From contig WHUX01000076.1 of NCBI GenBank assembly GCA_015179025.1, forward strand, positions 124,001 to 188,000: 64,000 nt of DNA, given 5' to 3'. A model generated the notes under the pieces. The model did no database searches and was not told the DNA's origin. It worked only from the letters and a program-made list of their open reading frames with translations. The position numbers were made by a program, and so were the translations under genes. Shown here piece by piece: positions 25,870 to 36,400 of this stretch (the stretch's first letter is position 1; the number at the start of each line of letters is the position of its first letter). The stretch comes from Terfezia claveryi. Lineage: Eukaryota; Ascomycota; Pezizomycetes; Pezizales; Pezizaceae.

Positions 25870-27620
25870 TGGTAGGTCTCCATCCCCTCCGCATTTGCTG
25901 GAGCAACTCCCAAATGACCATTCGCGCGTAGGTAATCCCGAAACTTTCCAATTAGGTTCGGGATTTTCGGAGTACTTATCAAAGGACTGATAGGGGTTCT
26001 GCTATTACATTCCGTGCCTTTGGTAATCTAAAAAAACATATATATAAACTACAGAAAAGTAGGCTATGATAAGTTAATTGAATATATTAACGGTTTTTGG
26101 ATCTTAATTTCAAACTTTAAACTACTAATGAATTAATAATAACTATCTTAAATCATACACTAAATAACTTATCTAATATATCTACCTATATGACTAAAAG
26201 AAGAAAATCTCGGTAATATTACTCGAACTTATGCACAGCAGAATACTATTTGAGACGTCTATATATCAAAAAAAAAGTTCAGGGTAATATCATCAACGGG
26301 AGACAAATCGGTGAGGGCCGAGAACAAGTTAATCCGAGCTGTGAATATATAATTCTGGACTTTTAGCGAGACTATGGATGCTGAATAGTTACAAAATACT
26401 TCCTCAATCGTGTATCTAAAGCCACTCTCAGAAGATTTGTTGAAGGCTCGGGACTGTAAAGTCCAGGCCTGCCTCGCTCTTAGTGTGCGTGAATTCAATG
26501 ATGCAGATCAATTGGTGGTGATGACCATGCTTCTGGAGAACATGATATTATACAACGAGAGTCCTTTCTGGGGAGTAGAGATCATGAATTTGTGGGTTAG
26601 ACTCGGTACGTAGTGTTATGGTAGTTTCTGGGCCAGTTCCTCACTCAGTATCTGTAGAACTGGCAGAGGATATATGCAGTTGATCACTGGACATCCGAGA
26701 CAGATGTGAATTCAGGAGGGTAGAGGTATGGGGTTGCCGTAAATTACCTCAATCAAGGAAAGTGAAGATCAATAGATTTGAACGGTCGAATTTTCTTTTC
26801 GGTCTGTCATAGGAAGTAATGATCATGCCTAAGCTTGCAAGGTGCTGGAGGCGTTACAAGAGTATTCGATAACGGTGGCGAGGGAGAGGTAGTAGTACAG
26901 TACCTGAGAGACCATATATATAGGTATGTAAGTAGACAAGGTGAAACCTAGGAATGGGTTATCAGCAGCAGGAAGGAGTGTAGTGTTAAGGAAAAGCTCC
27001 AGCGGTTCACACTGCTGGGTGGGAGACAAACTTAAGGACACCTGGTTTGGGAGATGCCGTATGTTAAGGGTTTAGTGATCATTTGCTAGCATGCTCTGAA
27101 TAATGGCAAAAGGAAGAAGATGGAGACGCATTGGCTTAAATAGTCATTGATAGTATCATGGAACAGGTTTGGATTCAGGTGAATCTGAGTGCTGTCATCA
27201 AAGAAAGGAAATTGGAATATCATGTTGATAATACGGTGTACTATGTGTATGTGAAGGGAGGACAGAGTTTGGTTTTTGAAGCTCCATCTTTTAGGCAGTA
27301 GGAAAGGACAGGTCTGTCATTATGAGTTTGACATAAATTGAAAGCTGCCACTCAACGGTGTCGCTTCACTCTTGGAAAGACAAATGATAGTTTACTCCAC
27401 TCTTCCTCCTTCATAGCGTCCCGCTCATTTACCATCATTGCTTCGTGTTTGATTGGCATTTGTGCCTACCGCTTCGTTGTATCGGGATAACATTGTGCCG
27501 AGTATGGTATCCCTCGCTGACTATACTAGGACGCTGAGGCCCGGAGATAGTGTGGTTTATCGGATTATCTTCAGAAACATTAACTATCCTTGATCGAATT
27601 CTGTTTTATCCGACGTTTAA
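25870..27620. other. AT-rich intergenic region, no gene seen
   Basis: Stops are dense in all frames and the remaining frames (at most 79 codons) show no domain. Composition and decay suggest old repeat-derived DNA. Confidence 0.5.
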
Positions 27621-27626
27621 TATACC

Positions 27627-27654
27627 TAGTCTGGTTGCACGACCCTCCTCCTGT
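27627..27654 (+). mobile_element. Ultra-short TAGTCTGG element, copy c, with target duplication
   Basis: TAGTCTGGTTGCACGACCCT and eight further bases sit between TATACC (27621-27626) and TATACC (27655-27660). Counting the following TA, the flanking identity is TATACCTA, 8 of 8. Confidence 0.75.
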
Positions 27655-27811
27655 TATACCTACTACAGTAATGAAGAAGTACCCGTAGTTTGAGCTGTTG
27701 ATATTGGCTACCATTCCCTGCTGTATGCATCTGAGTCTTGGCGATCCACGGATTAGCGCTAGCCAATGCCGAGAGCCACCGAGGGGCTTATCCAACCTAT
27801 TGAATCGCTAT

Positions 27812-27822
27812 TAGTCTGGTTG
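27812..27822 (+). mobile_element. Ultra-short TAGTCTGG element, short copy
   Basis: TAGTCTGGTTG only, the same length as the copy at 50045. No flanking duplication was seen; chance occurrence cannot be excluded. Confidence 0.35.
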
Positions 27823-29989
27823 AGTATGACATTTGAGATTCAAGCTCCACACACGTATCAGGCATATCCTCCATAATTTCTTGAAAAGGGCACAAAACCA
27901 TACTGAAAAAGTCACTAATACGTGCTAGAATTGCTTACATTTTCTGGATTGTAATTGTCTCCCACAAAGCGGTGTAAGAGAGCAACAAATTGCACAAACC
28001 GCAGATACTGTACCACCAAGCCAACTTGGACGAATAGGGACAATTAAGACGTTCTGCACCCAAAGACGCTATTCAGGGTAGAGGCGAGCAACACAACAGT
28101 AAAGGCAAAACGAATCGCTACATGGCTGTATAAAATGTAGAACCCGTTTTGGAGCTGAATAATGCCAAGCTGATGCGGATGCATAGGCATTGCAATTACC
28201 AAACAAGCAGGAAAAGACTTTTGGTGTAAGCCTCTGTAGAATTTTCTATTCCAACCTATCACTAATATTAATCTTACATTCTACTAGTAACCCTCTTTGG
28301 CATAGAATCTGTATATGGGCTCCCAATCAGGTTATACTGTATAGAGTCACTTTTTTTCCTTTTTTTTTGGAGTCTATACGTCTGTGGAGCATAAGGACCT
28401 AAGGCTATGAGACGGCCCATTGCCCCATCTTAAAGACCACGGAACAACGGGCTACGTAAAGGTCCTGCCTTCCGAGCCAAAGAAAGCGATACCGAAATAA
28501 CCCCTGCCTCCTCCACCACGCCCTCTTGCCGGCCTATATAGAGTCACTAGATTGCAGATAGCAGATAGTAATAAGGCAATTAAGTGCAGGATTTACTTAT
28601 TTGGTAGAAAAGGTAGACAACCTAGAAAAGGGTACATGTAGGCAACTTAAAAGGATTAATGTGATTTACATAGGAAATAGTAGTTCGGTTCATAATGGCC
28701 ATATAACCCTTAACTCTAGCTCATACTCATAAAGCAACAAGTTGTTGTTTATATGACAACATATTAATGTAGCTGTACTAAGTACTTAGGTATTACTGCA
28801 AGTATAGAGTATATGCGTATATGCAGATATTGCTATTGCATTTCCATACAGATACTCCGTACTAGCGTTGTTATAAGCTGCATATTAACACTACTGTACC
28901 AGCACCAGTGCAATTGGTACTTAAGCATTAATATTATATTACAGTCTCGGAGCAGCGATTTGATCCTGGAGGAAGAATTTCTTTGGCTATTCTAACTAGA
29001 AAGCTCTTCCGGAGCTCAGGTGTACATATATCATGAGTTGGTCTTAGTAGGTGGGGTTATAAGCATTATACATAGAATATCAACTATCCACTATATTTGA
29101 GTCTCGGAGCAGGTTTTTTTTTTTGGCTAGAAATTGTTCTTTGTATTGAAATATTTATGAAGATACTCCGAGAGGATTGGGCACAAGTGGATCTATTTCT
29201 AGGGAAATTGATTCCCTTCACTTGTTTCGTGATACAACCTGGGAACTGTAGTATAGCGGGCTTGGTATTTTGGATTGTTGAGTATATATCAAACAGCTTA
29301 CAACTCAACACCAGCTCAAGAGATAGGCTTTGGAGTACGTATGGCAACCTGTTGGGGGGAGCGGGGTCAGGAATAACCTCCTCTTATTAAAATCATTTTG
29401 TGGAGACTGTTAGTGGCGAGCCGGTGATCAACTTGGAGCTAGCAACTCATTCATGGGCGTAGAGGGTTGAGTTCATTCGGAGTTATAACGCTGTTCTGGG
29501 TTATAATGCTTGCTCGGCTCGTTCTGGAGTTATACACTCGTTTTGGCTCATTCCGATATTGTAGAGCCTGTGCAGCTCAATCGGAAGTTATAGGACACAA
29601 AGATACTCTGTCCGCCCTTTCTTTTATGATCACTGCCAACATCAACAAGAGCGAATCCTTTGTGCATCGCAATAGTCCTGTAGGCAGCGGTAGGCATCAT
29701 TTGGACATGCGTATTGTTCTCCAGTATGGTGCATGTTGATGCAACTGGCCGGGTACTGCGGGGCTTCTTGTAGCAGTTGTTGTTGTAGCTGTTGTGGCCG
29801 GCCGTAGTTGTAGTTGCAGTGGTAGTCTCAATGACGGGACTTATCTAATCACCGGACAGGTAGGAAGTACCTGTCCCAGGCCGAGAAACTTTCTACCTGT
29901 CCCGAGCCAGTCCGTTATGGGGACGGGATGAGTACTGTATATTGCGACGAGAGAAAAGGGCGAATGGGGCACGGAAACACAGTCTCTAC
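27823..29989. other. No confident gene
   Basis: AT-rich DNA with scattered short frames. A GTTGTTGTAG-rich patch occurs near 29770-29830 and a self-complementary ACAGGTAGGAAGTACCTGT at 29857-29875. No recognisable protein. Confidence 0.45.
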
Positions 29990-30226
29990 AATAGCCAAGG
30001 TGACTATCACTCCTTTGACAAAAAAATGCCCAACTTGGTTGGCACGAAACCCTCCCCGTACCATAGGTGCAGCTCAAGCAGCCATGGAAACCGAACTATA
30101 CTACAAGACAACGCAAGACGCTACCCTGTCTACGTCCTGCAATACAACACTGGCAAGTCACACACAGCTTTCCAGGCACTCCTTCAAGCAACTGCCGAAC
30201 TAGGATCCAATATTTTAATTAAATAA
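29990..30226 (+). pseudogene. Possible LINE endonuclease N-terminal remnant
   Basis: The frame reads YPVYVLQYNTGKSHTAFQAL then LQATAELGSNILI. This resembles the start of the endonuclease domain of Tad-type fungal LINEs, where a 'vLQwN..Ks...m..ll' block precedes the 'QEPW' motif. The frame ends before any catalytic residue, so this would be a 5' fragment only. Short and not searched. Confidence 0.35.
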
Positions 30227-30425
30227 CAGGACACGGGGGTTGCATTTGAGAAGGTACGGAGGGAGGTGAAAAAGGACATAATGCTCTCCAGTTCGTGGGG
30301 TGTGCGTTAGAGGGAGGAAAAATCGTTCGTAATGTACTAGTATGGAAATATTTAGCAGAGCCTTCCGGAAACGCAAGTCTGCTATAGGATTACTGGCAGG
30401 TATCGCATTGCGTAGAGAAAGGATT

Positions 30426-30660
30426 GCGCTGGGTATGCTGGGTATGCTGGGTATGCTGAAATATGCGTAGTAAAGGGAATACTGACGTACGCTGGAATAT
30501 CACATAGAAAAGGGAATACGCTGGGTATGGCGCTGGGAGATATGGTATCGTGTAGGGAAAGGAGTGTATAGGGATGCTGAGTATCTTGGGTAGTGTATGC
30601 TGGGTATGCTGTGTGGAGTATGCAATGTATGCTGAGCAGTATGCCTAGATATGCTGGGTA
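30426..30660. repeat. Degenerate GCTGGGTATG minisatellite
   Basis: Three perfect GCTGGGTAT units (30428-30458) are followed by decayed copies to about 30660. The minus strand would encode PAYPAYPAYP, but the frame is otherwise unsupported. Confidence 0.8.
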
Positions 30661-30676
30661 GGGTTTGCTGCCTAAG

Positions 30677-30720
30677 TAGTCTGGTTGCACTACCCTTCGC
30701 GAGGACTAGTCTGGGAGTGT
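30677..30720 (+). mobile_element. Ultra-short TAGTCTGG elements, two adjacent copies
   Basis: TAGTCTGGTTGCACTACCCT and ten further bases (30677-30706) is followed directly by TAGTCTGGGAGTGT. It ends where the pogo-like element begins (30723). No clear flanking duplication. Confidence 0.5.
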
Positions 30721-30722
30721 TA

Positions 30723-31619
30723 CAGTGAACTCGTGTTATAAGAAACCCACGATATAAGAAACCTCGCGATAACAGAATTTGTATGGGGAAATATGAAGGG
30801 CAAGTTTCCTAAATATTGGCTTAGTTACATATAAAAATAAAAGTTGCTTATACCACGAGTATGGTTGCCAGAGGCACTTGTGCCGCACATTTAGGTTCAC
30901 CGCATCGTGCGAATTGTTTCTTTACAAGTCTGCATCCAAATCAGCTGAACCAGTGCTCATTTGCCTTGCCTACACCTCCCCTGCCGCACGCTGGGTGGTT
31001 GATGCATGGAAACATGGGGTGAAGTAGTCTGGCGGGCAGGGGTGAAGCCATCTACACTTGTTCATTGTTTTCAATGCAGTCAAGTAAAGGTACATGGCCC
31101 TGCACCATGAAAGTTGATATTGATCTCACAGAAGTTGAGGTCTCTACAGAGATATATGACTGTATTCGTGTTGCGCATGCTGGGTTTCCAGCAAGCTAGT
31201 CTGTCCGAGTTTATTGATTTTGTTGATGAAGTTGTTCAGAACTCGGTGGAAGAGGAGGAGCAACGTATTTTAGATTATATGAGTCTATTTCACTTCAGAA
31301 TTCTGATTGCGATCCGAAAGGTATACAAGATGTTCCTATTATTTCCTATTAAGCTGCACTTGAAGGTCTTGAAGCCCTAGTCTCTTTCGTCTTCAAAATC
31401 CTCATGTCAATGCACAGCAAGGAGAGAAGTTCTGTATCGAGAAAAGCGGGATATGGAGACTCTACAAGGCATGGCTCGGGGGGCACACCATCAGACTGCT
31501 ATCACGGGTTTTTTTAAGCCTCTCTCGGACATTTCCTAGTTTTTGTTTGTATCTCGCGTGATAAGAAAACCCGCCGCCCTATAAGCAACTTTTTCTGGTC
31601 CCCAGGACGCGAGTTCTGC
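30723..31619 (+). mobile_element. Pogo-like element, deletion derivative 1
   Basis: The left end CAGTGAACTCGTGTTATAAG after TA is homologous to the element at 59931-60523. The right end is degenerate (GACGCGAGTTCTGCA). Inside are remnants of a pogo-type transposase C-terminus: RWVVDAWKHGVK, then ASLSEFIDFVDEVVQNSVEE and EEQRILDY (about 31185-31275). Stops and frame changes show it is inactive. An ultra-short element is inserted at 31025-31038. Confidence 0.7.
31025..31038 (+). mobile_element. Ultra-short TAGTCTGG element, copy d, perfect 9-bp duplication
   Basis: Fourteen bases TAGTCTGGCGGGCA lie between GGGGTGAAG (31016-31024) and GGGGTGAAG (31039-31047). It is inserted inside a pogo-like element, in a former transposase-coding stretch. 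Confidence 0.8.
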
Positions 31620-31620
31620 A

Positions 31621-32178
31621 ATAATAACGTTTGTATTTACAGTTGTCAAAAAGAGTCTGTATCATGTTCTTTCTCACACCTTGCACCTTGGCAGTAGCAC
31701 TCATTGGCCGACCGCCTGGTGGCGTCACAGGGTTTCAGAGTACGAGCCTGCAGCCATGACGGGAGAAAAACCTGCTACAGAATTCCACATCCACGACGCA
31801 ATACCCGCATACCACAATGCCATCTCAAATGGTCGAAATCTGAGTTGGAGCGCTTGGTAGCATGAATGGAAGAGAATTAAGAAGAGCTACTCCGTACGAG
31901 GGAAGCAAATAACATGGCATAAGCTGGTATTCTCAAATGATTAACTCCTCTTAACGAGAGAGTAGATATCGGTCGGAAATAATAACCTCGTGCATATCAA
32001 GCAAGCCCTCAATATCTTCTTCATAATCATCCTCTTCTTCTGATGATGGATGCCAATGCATAGGCATAAGCAATACTCTCAACTTCAGTAACAATGTCTT
32101 GCAGAGCTTGAGCTTTCAAGGCATTGTGATAGTGATGTATGATGATGTGATGTGTAGCTTACAGGAAATTCAATTGTC
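31621..32178. other. No gene seen
   Basis: Intergenic sequence right of the pogo-like element. Short frames only, no domain. Confidence 0.45.
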
Positions 32179-32206
32179 GCTGTGGAGGTGATGTGCCAAC
32201 CAGCTA
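32179..32206 (-). mobile_element. Ultra-short TAGTCTGG element, copy with 8-bp duplication
   Basis: The 28-nt insert ends in GTGCCAACCAGCTA (one base missing from the usual core) and lies between CAATTGTC (32171-32178) and CAATTGTC (32207-32214). Confidence 0.7.
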
Positions 32207-32336
32207 CAATTGTCCGTCAATATGTTTCACTTCTTTTGGCTAGTATGTGGCTTGCGCTAAAACCCCGATTAGGAAAGTTTTTGACTACCGCTAGTACCTA
32301 CATAGCCACAGGCAGCGAGGGTTGAGACTACCGGTA

Positions 32337-32360
32337 GCGAGGGTAGTGCAAACCAGACTA
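32337..32360 (-). mobile_element. Ultra-short TAGTCTGG element, copy e
   Basis: GCGAGGGTAGTGCAAACCAG plus ACTA matches the GTAGTGCAACCAGACTA subtype seen at 30677. GACTACCG occurs at 32326-32333 and 32356-32363, but GACTACCG is locally repetitive, so this duplication is ambiguous. Confidence 0.5.
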
Positions 32361-32364
32361 CCGT

Positions 32365-32792
32365 AGAGACTTATATAGTAGCGCTATCACATAATGTACA
32401 TATGCGATGTGAACGACATAGGTACCCCTTGCTTATAACGGACGGCAGAAAAAGCTTTCCGTCCGGTATAGCAAGGTTCCGCTATGGAAAATGGTGCTAG
32501 CCCTCAGACGGCGGCTGACAAGTCACGTGGTTTCTGAGAACTCCCATTGTGTCCTTGAAGAAGGGTATTTTGAGTCTCATTAAGCCTAACAGAGTAGATT
32601 ATTCAGCAACCAGACTTAGAAATGTATGGGACAGGGATAAGAAGACCCCCTGTACTCCTCTAGCACTCTGTCCGGTCCGGTATTGTATGGCCGTCCGGTA
32701 TGTCGAGAGGCAATTTGCTGGTAAGAAATCCTGAAGCCTCTGGTCCATCCGGTATACAGTAACAAGGGATCGCTATAGCGAGGCCCTGACTG
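32365..32792. other. No gene; TATAACGGACGG / GTCCGGTA-rich repeat DNA
   Basis: Several GTCCGGTAT-like motifs (32460-32705, 32748) and AACAAGGGATCGCTATAGCG at the right edge suggest a decayed inverted-repeat transposon, but clear ends could not be paired. Confidence 0.4.
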
Positions 32793-32794
32793 TA

Positions 32795-32971
32795 CCGCAT
32801 CCACTGGCGAACAACGATCCTTGTCAGTTTAAAGATAATACACCTGACTACCTACACCTGACGACCGTTATACCTCAGTGAGCGTGTTACCATCACTTAT
32901 TTTTACGCTCAATATCACCTTTACTGCATAAGCTCGATCTAAACTGACAAGGATCGTTGTTCGTGGATGCG
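32795..32971. mobile_element. MITE, 177 bp, same family as 22668-23105
   Basis: Near-perfect terminal inverted sequence CCGCATCCACTGGCGAACAA then CGATCCTTGTCAGTTTA, closing with TAAACTGACAAGGATCGTTG then TTCGTGGATGCGG. Flanked by TA (32793-32794, 32972-32973). Internal TTATACCTCAGTGAGCGTGT is shared with the longer copy. No coding capacity. Confidence 0.85.
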
Positions 32972-32980
32972 GTACCATCG

Positions 32981-33030
32981 CCAGACTACCCTGTTGAACC
33001 AGACTGACCCTGTTGGTAGTCTGGTTGGCA
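32981..33030. mobile_element. Cluster of ultra-short TAGTCTGG elements, one with 9-bp duplication
   Basis: A CCAGACTA end (32980-32987) is followed by AACCAGACTG (32996-33005) bounded on both sides by ACCCTGTTG (32987-32995, 33006-33014). Then comes TAGTCTGGTTGGCAC (33016-33030) in the other orientation. The arrangement looks like repeated insertion into the same spot. Confidence 0.7.
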
Positions 33031-33098
33031 CCAAGCCCCTCCTCGTCACGCCTCTGGCTTCCACAAAAGCTAGCCTATCAAGCTTGTAGGATCTCGCG

Positions 33099-33122
33099 TA
33101 GTCTGGTTGCGCTACCCCTCCA
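33099..33122 (+). mobile_element. Ultra-short TAGTCTGG element, copy g, 8-10 bp duplication
   Basis: TAGTCTGGTTGCGCTACCCC plus TCCA lies between ATCTCGCG (33091-33098) and ATCTCGCG (33123-33130). Identity extends to ATCTCGCGTA if the first TA is counted as target. Confidence 0.8.
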
Positions 33123-33429
33123 ATCTCGCGTATAAAACTAATTATGGTGACGATGAATCTCACAAAGGATCTCGCTGACTCAATCTCAGCCGCCCTTCCG
33201 GCAAGGTGTCTATCTGTATAGAGAGCTGAAAAAGAAGTCAACTGCGTCCAACGAATCTCCCACATCTTCCTGGAATCAGGTTCAAGGAAATGTGGGGAAA
33301 AAAAAAAAAAAAAAATGTCAAAACATTACCCAGCTCCTGCAATCTGTCGAAGAATGAAATTTTAAAGGAGAGAAAATAATTCATCAATTATGTCATAACA
33401 AAACAACAAAGAAAGCATACCTCAAATTT

Positions 33430-36400
33430 TCAAACAAAAATCGAATGAAACTCCGCCAGTTTATATTCGCCCCTCAGAGTGAGAAGTTCGCTACAGGAAT
33501 CGGTTCTAAGGACTCCAATCTTCCGAAGAACAAGAACATTGACATCGTTCAGCTCATCTTTCTCCGCCGACTTGTATCTCTCTTTCCGCTCCCCAATGTG
33601 TTCAGATAATACCCAGTTGTAGGAGTGACCCAAGGACATAGCGGTAAGGGTGAAAGGCTGATCGTTGGGGATATTGATGGGCTCTTGAGCGGAATAAGGG
33701 GGATAGAATCCGAAAACCTTATCCGCGATCTTAACCTCATAGTCATTTGGATTGCCTGCTTCTTGGAGGAAAACATTTGAAATAGCCCGGACCTTGCAGA
33801 TAAACTCTGTAGGCAGGGTTTTGGTCCCAGAATTTGGGGCCAGTTCAAAGACACTATCTTTTTGCAACAACGTACGAGTGTGCTCTAATTCCGGATCACG
33901 TTCTGGCCACTCCAATACCTGCTTCCACGTTGGGAACCATCCACTCTGTAATAACCCTCGATAGGGAAAATCGAAAAGGAGCTCGACCTTACGCTCAAGT
34001 GGGAGAAGCGGGATACATTTTGCCCAGGCAGCTTCAGATGTAATACTCTCATCATATGTTGGTAGTTCTCTGGTACGGAGGAGATACAAGAGTCCGGCAA
34101 CCTTGTCTGTTGGCTGTGTTGCATATCGCTTGGCCATTTCTCGGGCCAGTTCATATACGCTGCAGCCACCAGGACTGTCCACCTCCGCAGCGAGTCTCAG
34201 CACCGGACGTATGGCACGCCGCAGGGTCGTGACCTTCCCTGCTAGCATGCCTTCAGTGTTTAGGATGTTGGCTCGCACCACGCCTCCATTATGGGTTGTA
34301 TTGTCGGTCTTGATCTCCTGCAAGGTCCAAGCTCGGCGAAGCCAGTGTCGAGGGTTGTCCCACCCACATTCAGTGAAAGGTATCCCAAGGCCATTGAAAT
34401 AGCGTACAACTCGCTCTGCTGCACGATATATGTTGCCAATGGTAGGAACATCAAGCTTCCATTCGTCCTGCTTTAGTTGATGAGATGGGCTGTGGGATTG
34501 CTGCCGAAGGCAGAGGACATCAAGCCATACATACTCTGCGCCTAGCTCGAGCAGGGCATTCCGTACCCCCTCCAAGCTTACGGTTCTTGGAAGCGGGACG
34601 GGCCATTGATGACAATTGATGGGTGTGTCAACCGCCTCCATGTCATCTGTCCAACTGTGCGATATCGCCCAGAAGGGGGCTCTGGTAGGCGCAGGCGCAG
34701 GGTATCCAACCTGATGCGTTGCTTGGACTTTAGCATGTAGCATACTGTATGCAACCACTCGATTGCTCTTCAGGTCCCACACACGGCGCGGCATCACCTC
34801 ATATGGCTCCTTGATTAGCTCTTGCCCAGCGCTGTCCCTGGTGATTACTGCGGCCCGGACTTTGTCAAGGTACTCCGCCAGCTCTAGCCAACTATACCTA
34901 TATCTGGCAACATCGCTCTTTGAGCGGCCCTTTACCATCAGGTCATTCCAAGCCACACGAGCTGCGGAATATGCGAGGCCAAGGTCAAAGCCTTGCGTGA
35001 CGAAGTATCGAATGTCGTTTCGAATCCAGACTTTATGGTGCTCAAGTGTAGCCCTGTCAAGGCCAACAAGCTCCCTAAGCAGGTGTAGGAGCACTTCCTC
35101 GTCGAGACCCTGGCATGCGACCCGGGCCTGGTCAGGTGTGAGGGCATCCCCCGTGCGGAACACAGTATACCTCGCTCGCACTGCTGTTTGCGTGCCATCC
35201 AGACTAGCTATTTGCAATCTATCTGTACATTCTGATGTAGCTAGTCCGCCTTCTAGGATAACAGTGTGTGGCATCGGGAAGGGGGGCCAGGGCGCCTGCT
35301 CTTGTGCGGTGGCATATTCCGTAAGGAGTGTAAGCAAACCCATATCGTCACTGCTAGTCGAGCTGGCTGCCGAATCTAGGGCTGTCGGATATGTACCGAG
35401 GGTGGTTTCGTAACAGCCACCAACGCGCATCACGCTTGCGCCCCGCTTCAGCAACATCGACACGATTTCTTTGTGGCCCCCGCGGATAGCCGCGCCTAAG
35501 ATAGTCCCGTATATGCCATCTACGGTATTGATATCTAGTCTGGTTGCACGACTGATATTTACCCCACGGTCCAGCATCCGCGTTATGGCCGCTGTGTTCC
35601 CCGACGATGCAGCCATGCTCAATACAGAGCCGTAGTCCTCAAGCTCGGTGACTCTGCTGCCTCTTTCAATAACTAGTGACATCATTTCCACGCTCCCCAA
35701 GGAGAAGGCTACGCTAATTGGATCCCCATAATTGCCACCATCCTTGTTGATATCTGCGCCTTTCTCAAGCAGCAATTCTGCCATCTTGCGATCCCCCTGC
35801 GATACAGCCATGGCCAGCCCCAATGTAGTCCCATACTCGCCACCCCCCAAGTTGACATCCGCCCCTTCGTTTAACAGCATCTGTGCCATCCCGTGATCCA
35901 TCTGCAATACAGCCTGGCCCAACAAAGTCCAAGCCTCGGAATCCATCTTATTAACATCTCTCCCTTTCTGAAAAATCAAAGACACCATTTCTGCACCTCG
36001 TTGGCGCTTTGCAAGATCTCGAACTGCTACCAGGTAGGCAGCATTAAGGCAGAGAGTATTGAATTCCGCCCCTCGACGAAGTAACGTGAGTGCTAGATCA
36101 TCGGACCTGCCGGACCGGTTTGATAGATTATCACAGACATCTAGTGCAACCCCCAATAAACTCCATCTCAAACTCCCATATTTATACTTCGTATTCATAC
36201 GATGACCCCAGTCGACACTGTTGCTGGGGTTGGGATCCGCCCCTGCGTTCAGCAGCGACAAAATGATCCCGAACAGTTTTTGACTGAGACTAAAGCCACG
36301 GATAAAGATCTTGTGTACGGCTGCAGTCAATGCATTATTATACTTGCCATCAGTGATATTGACATCCGCCCCTTTCTCAAGCAGCAACTGAACGATGGCC

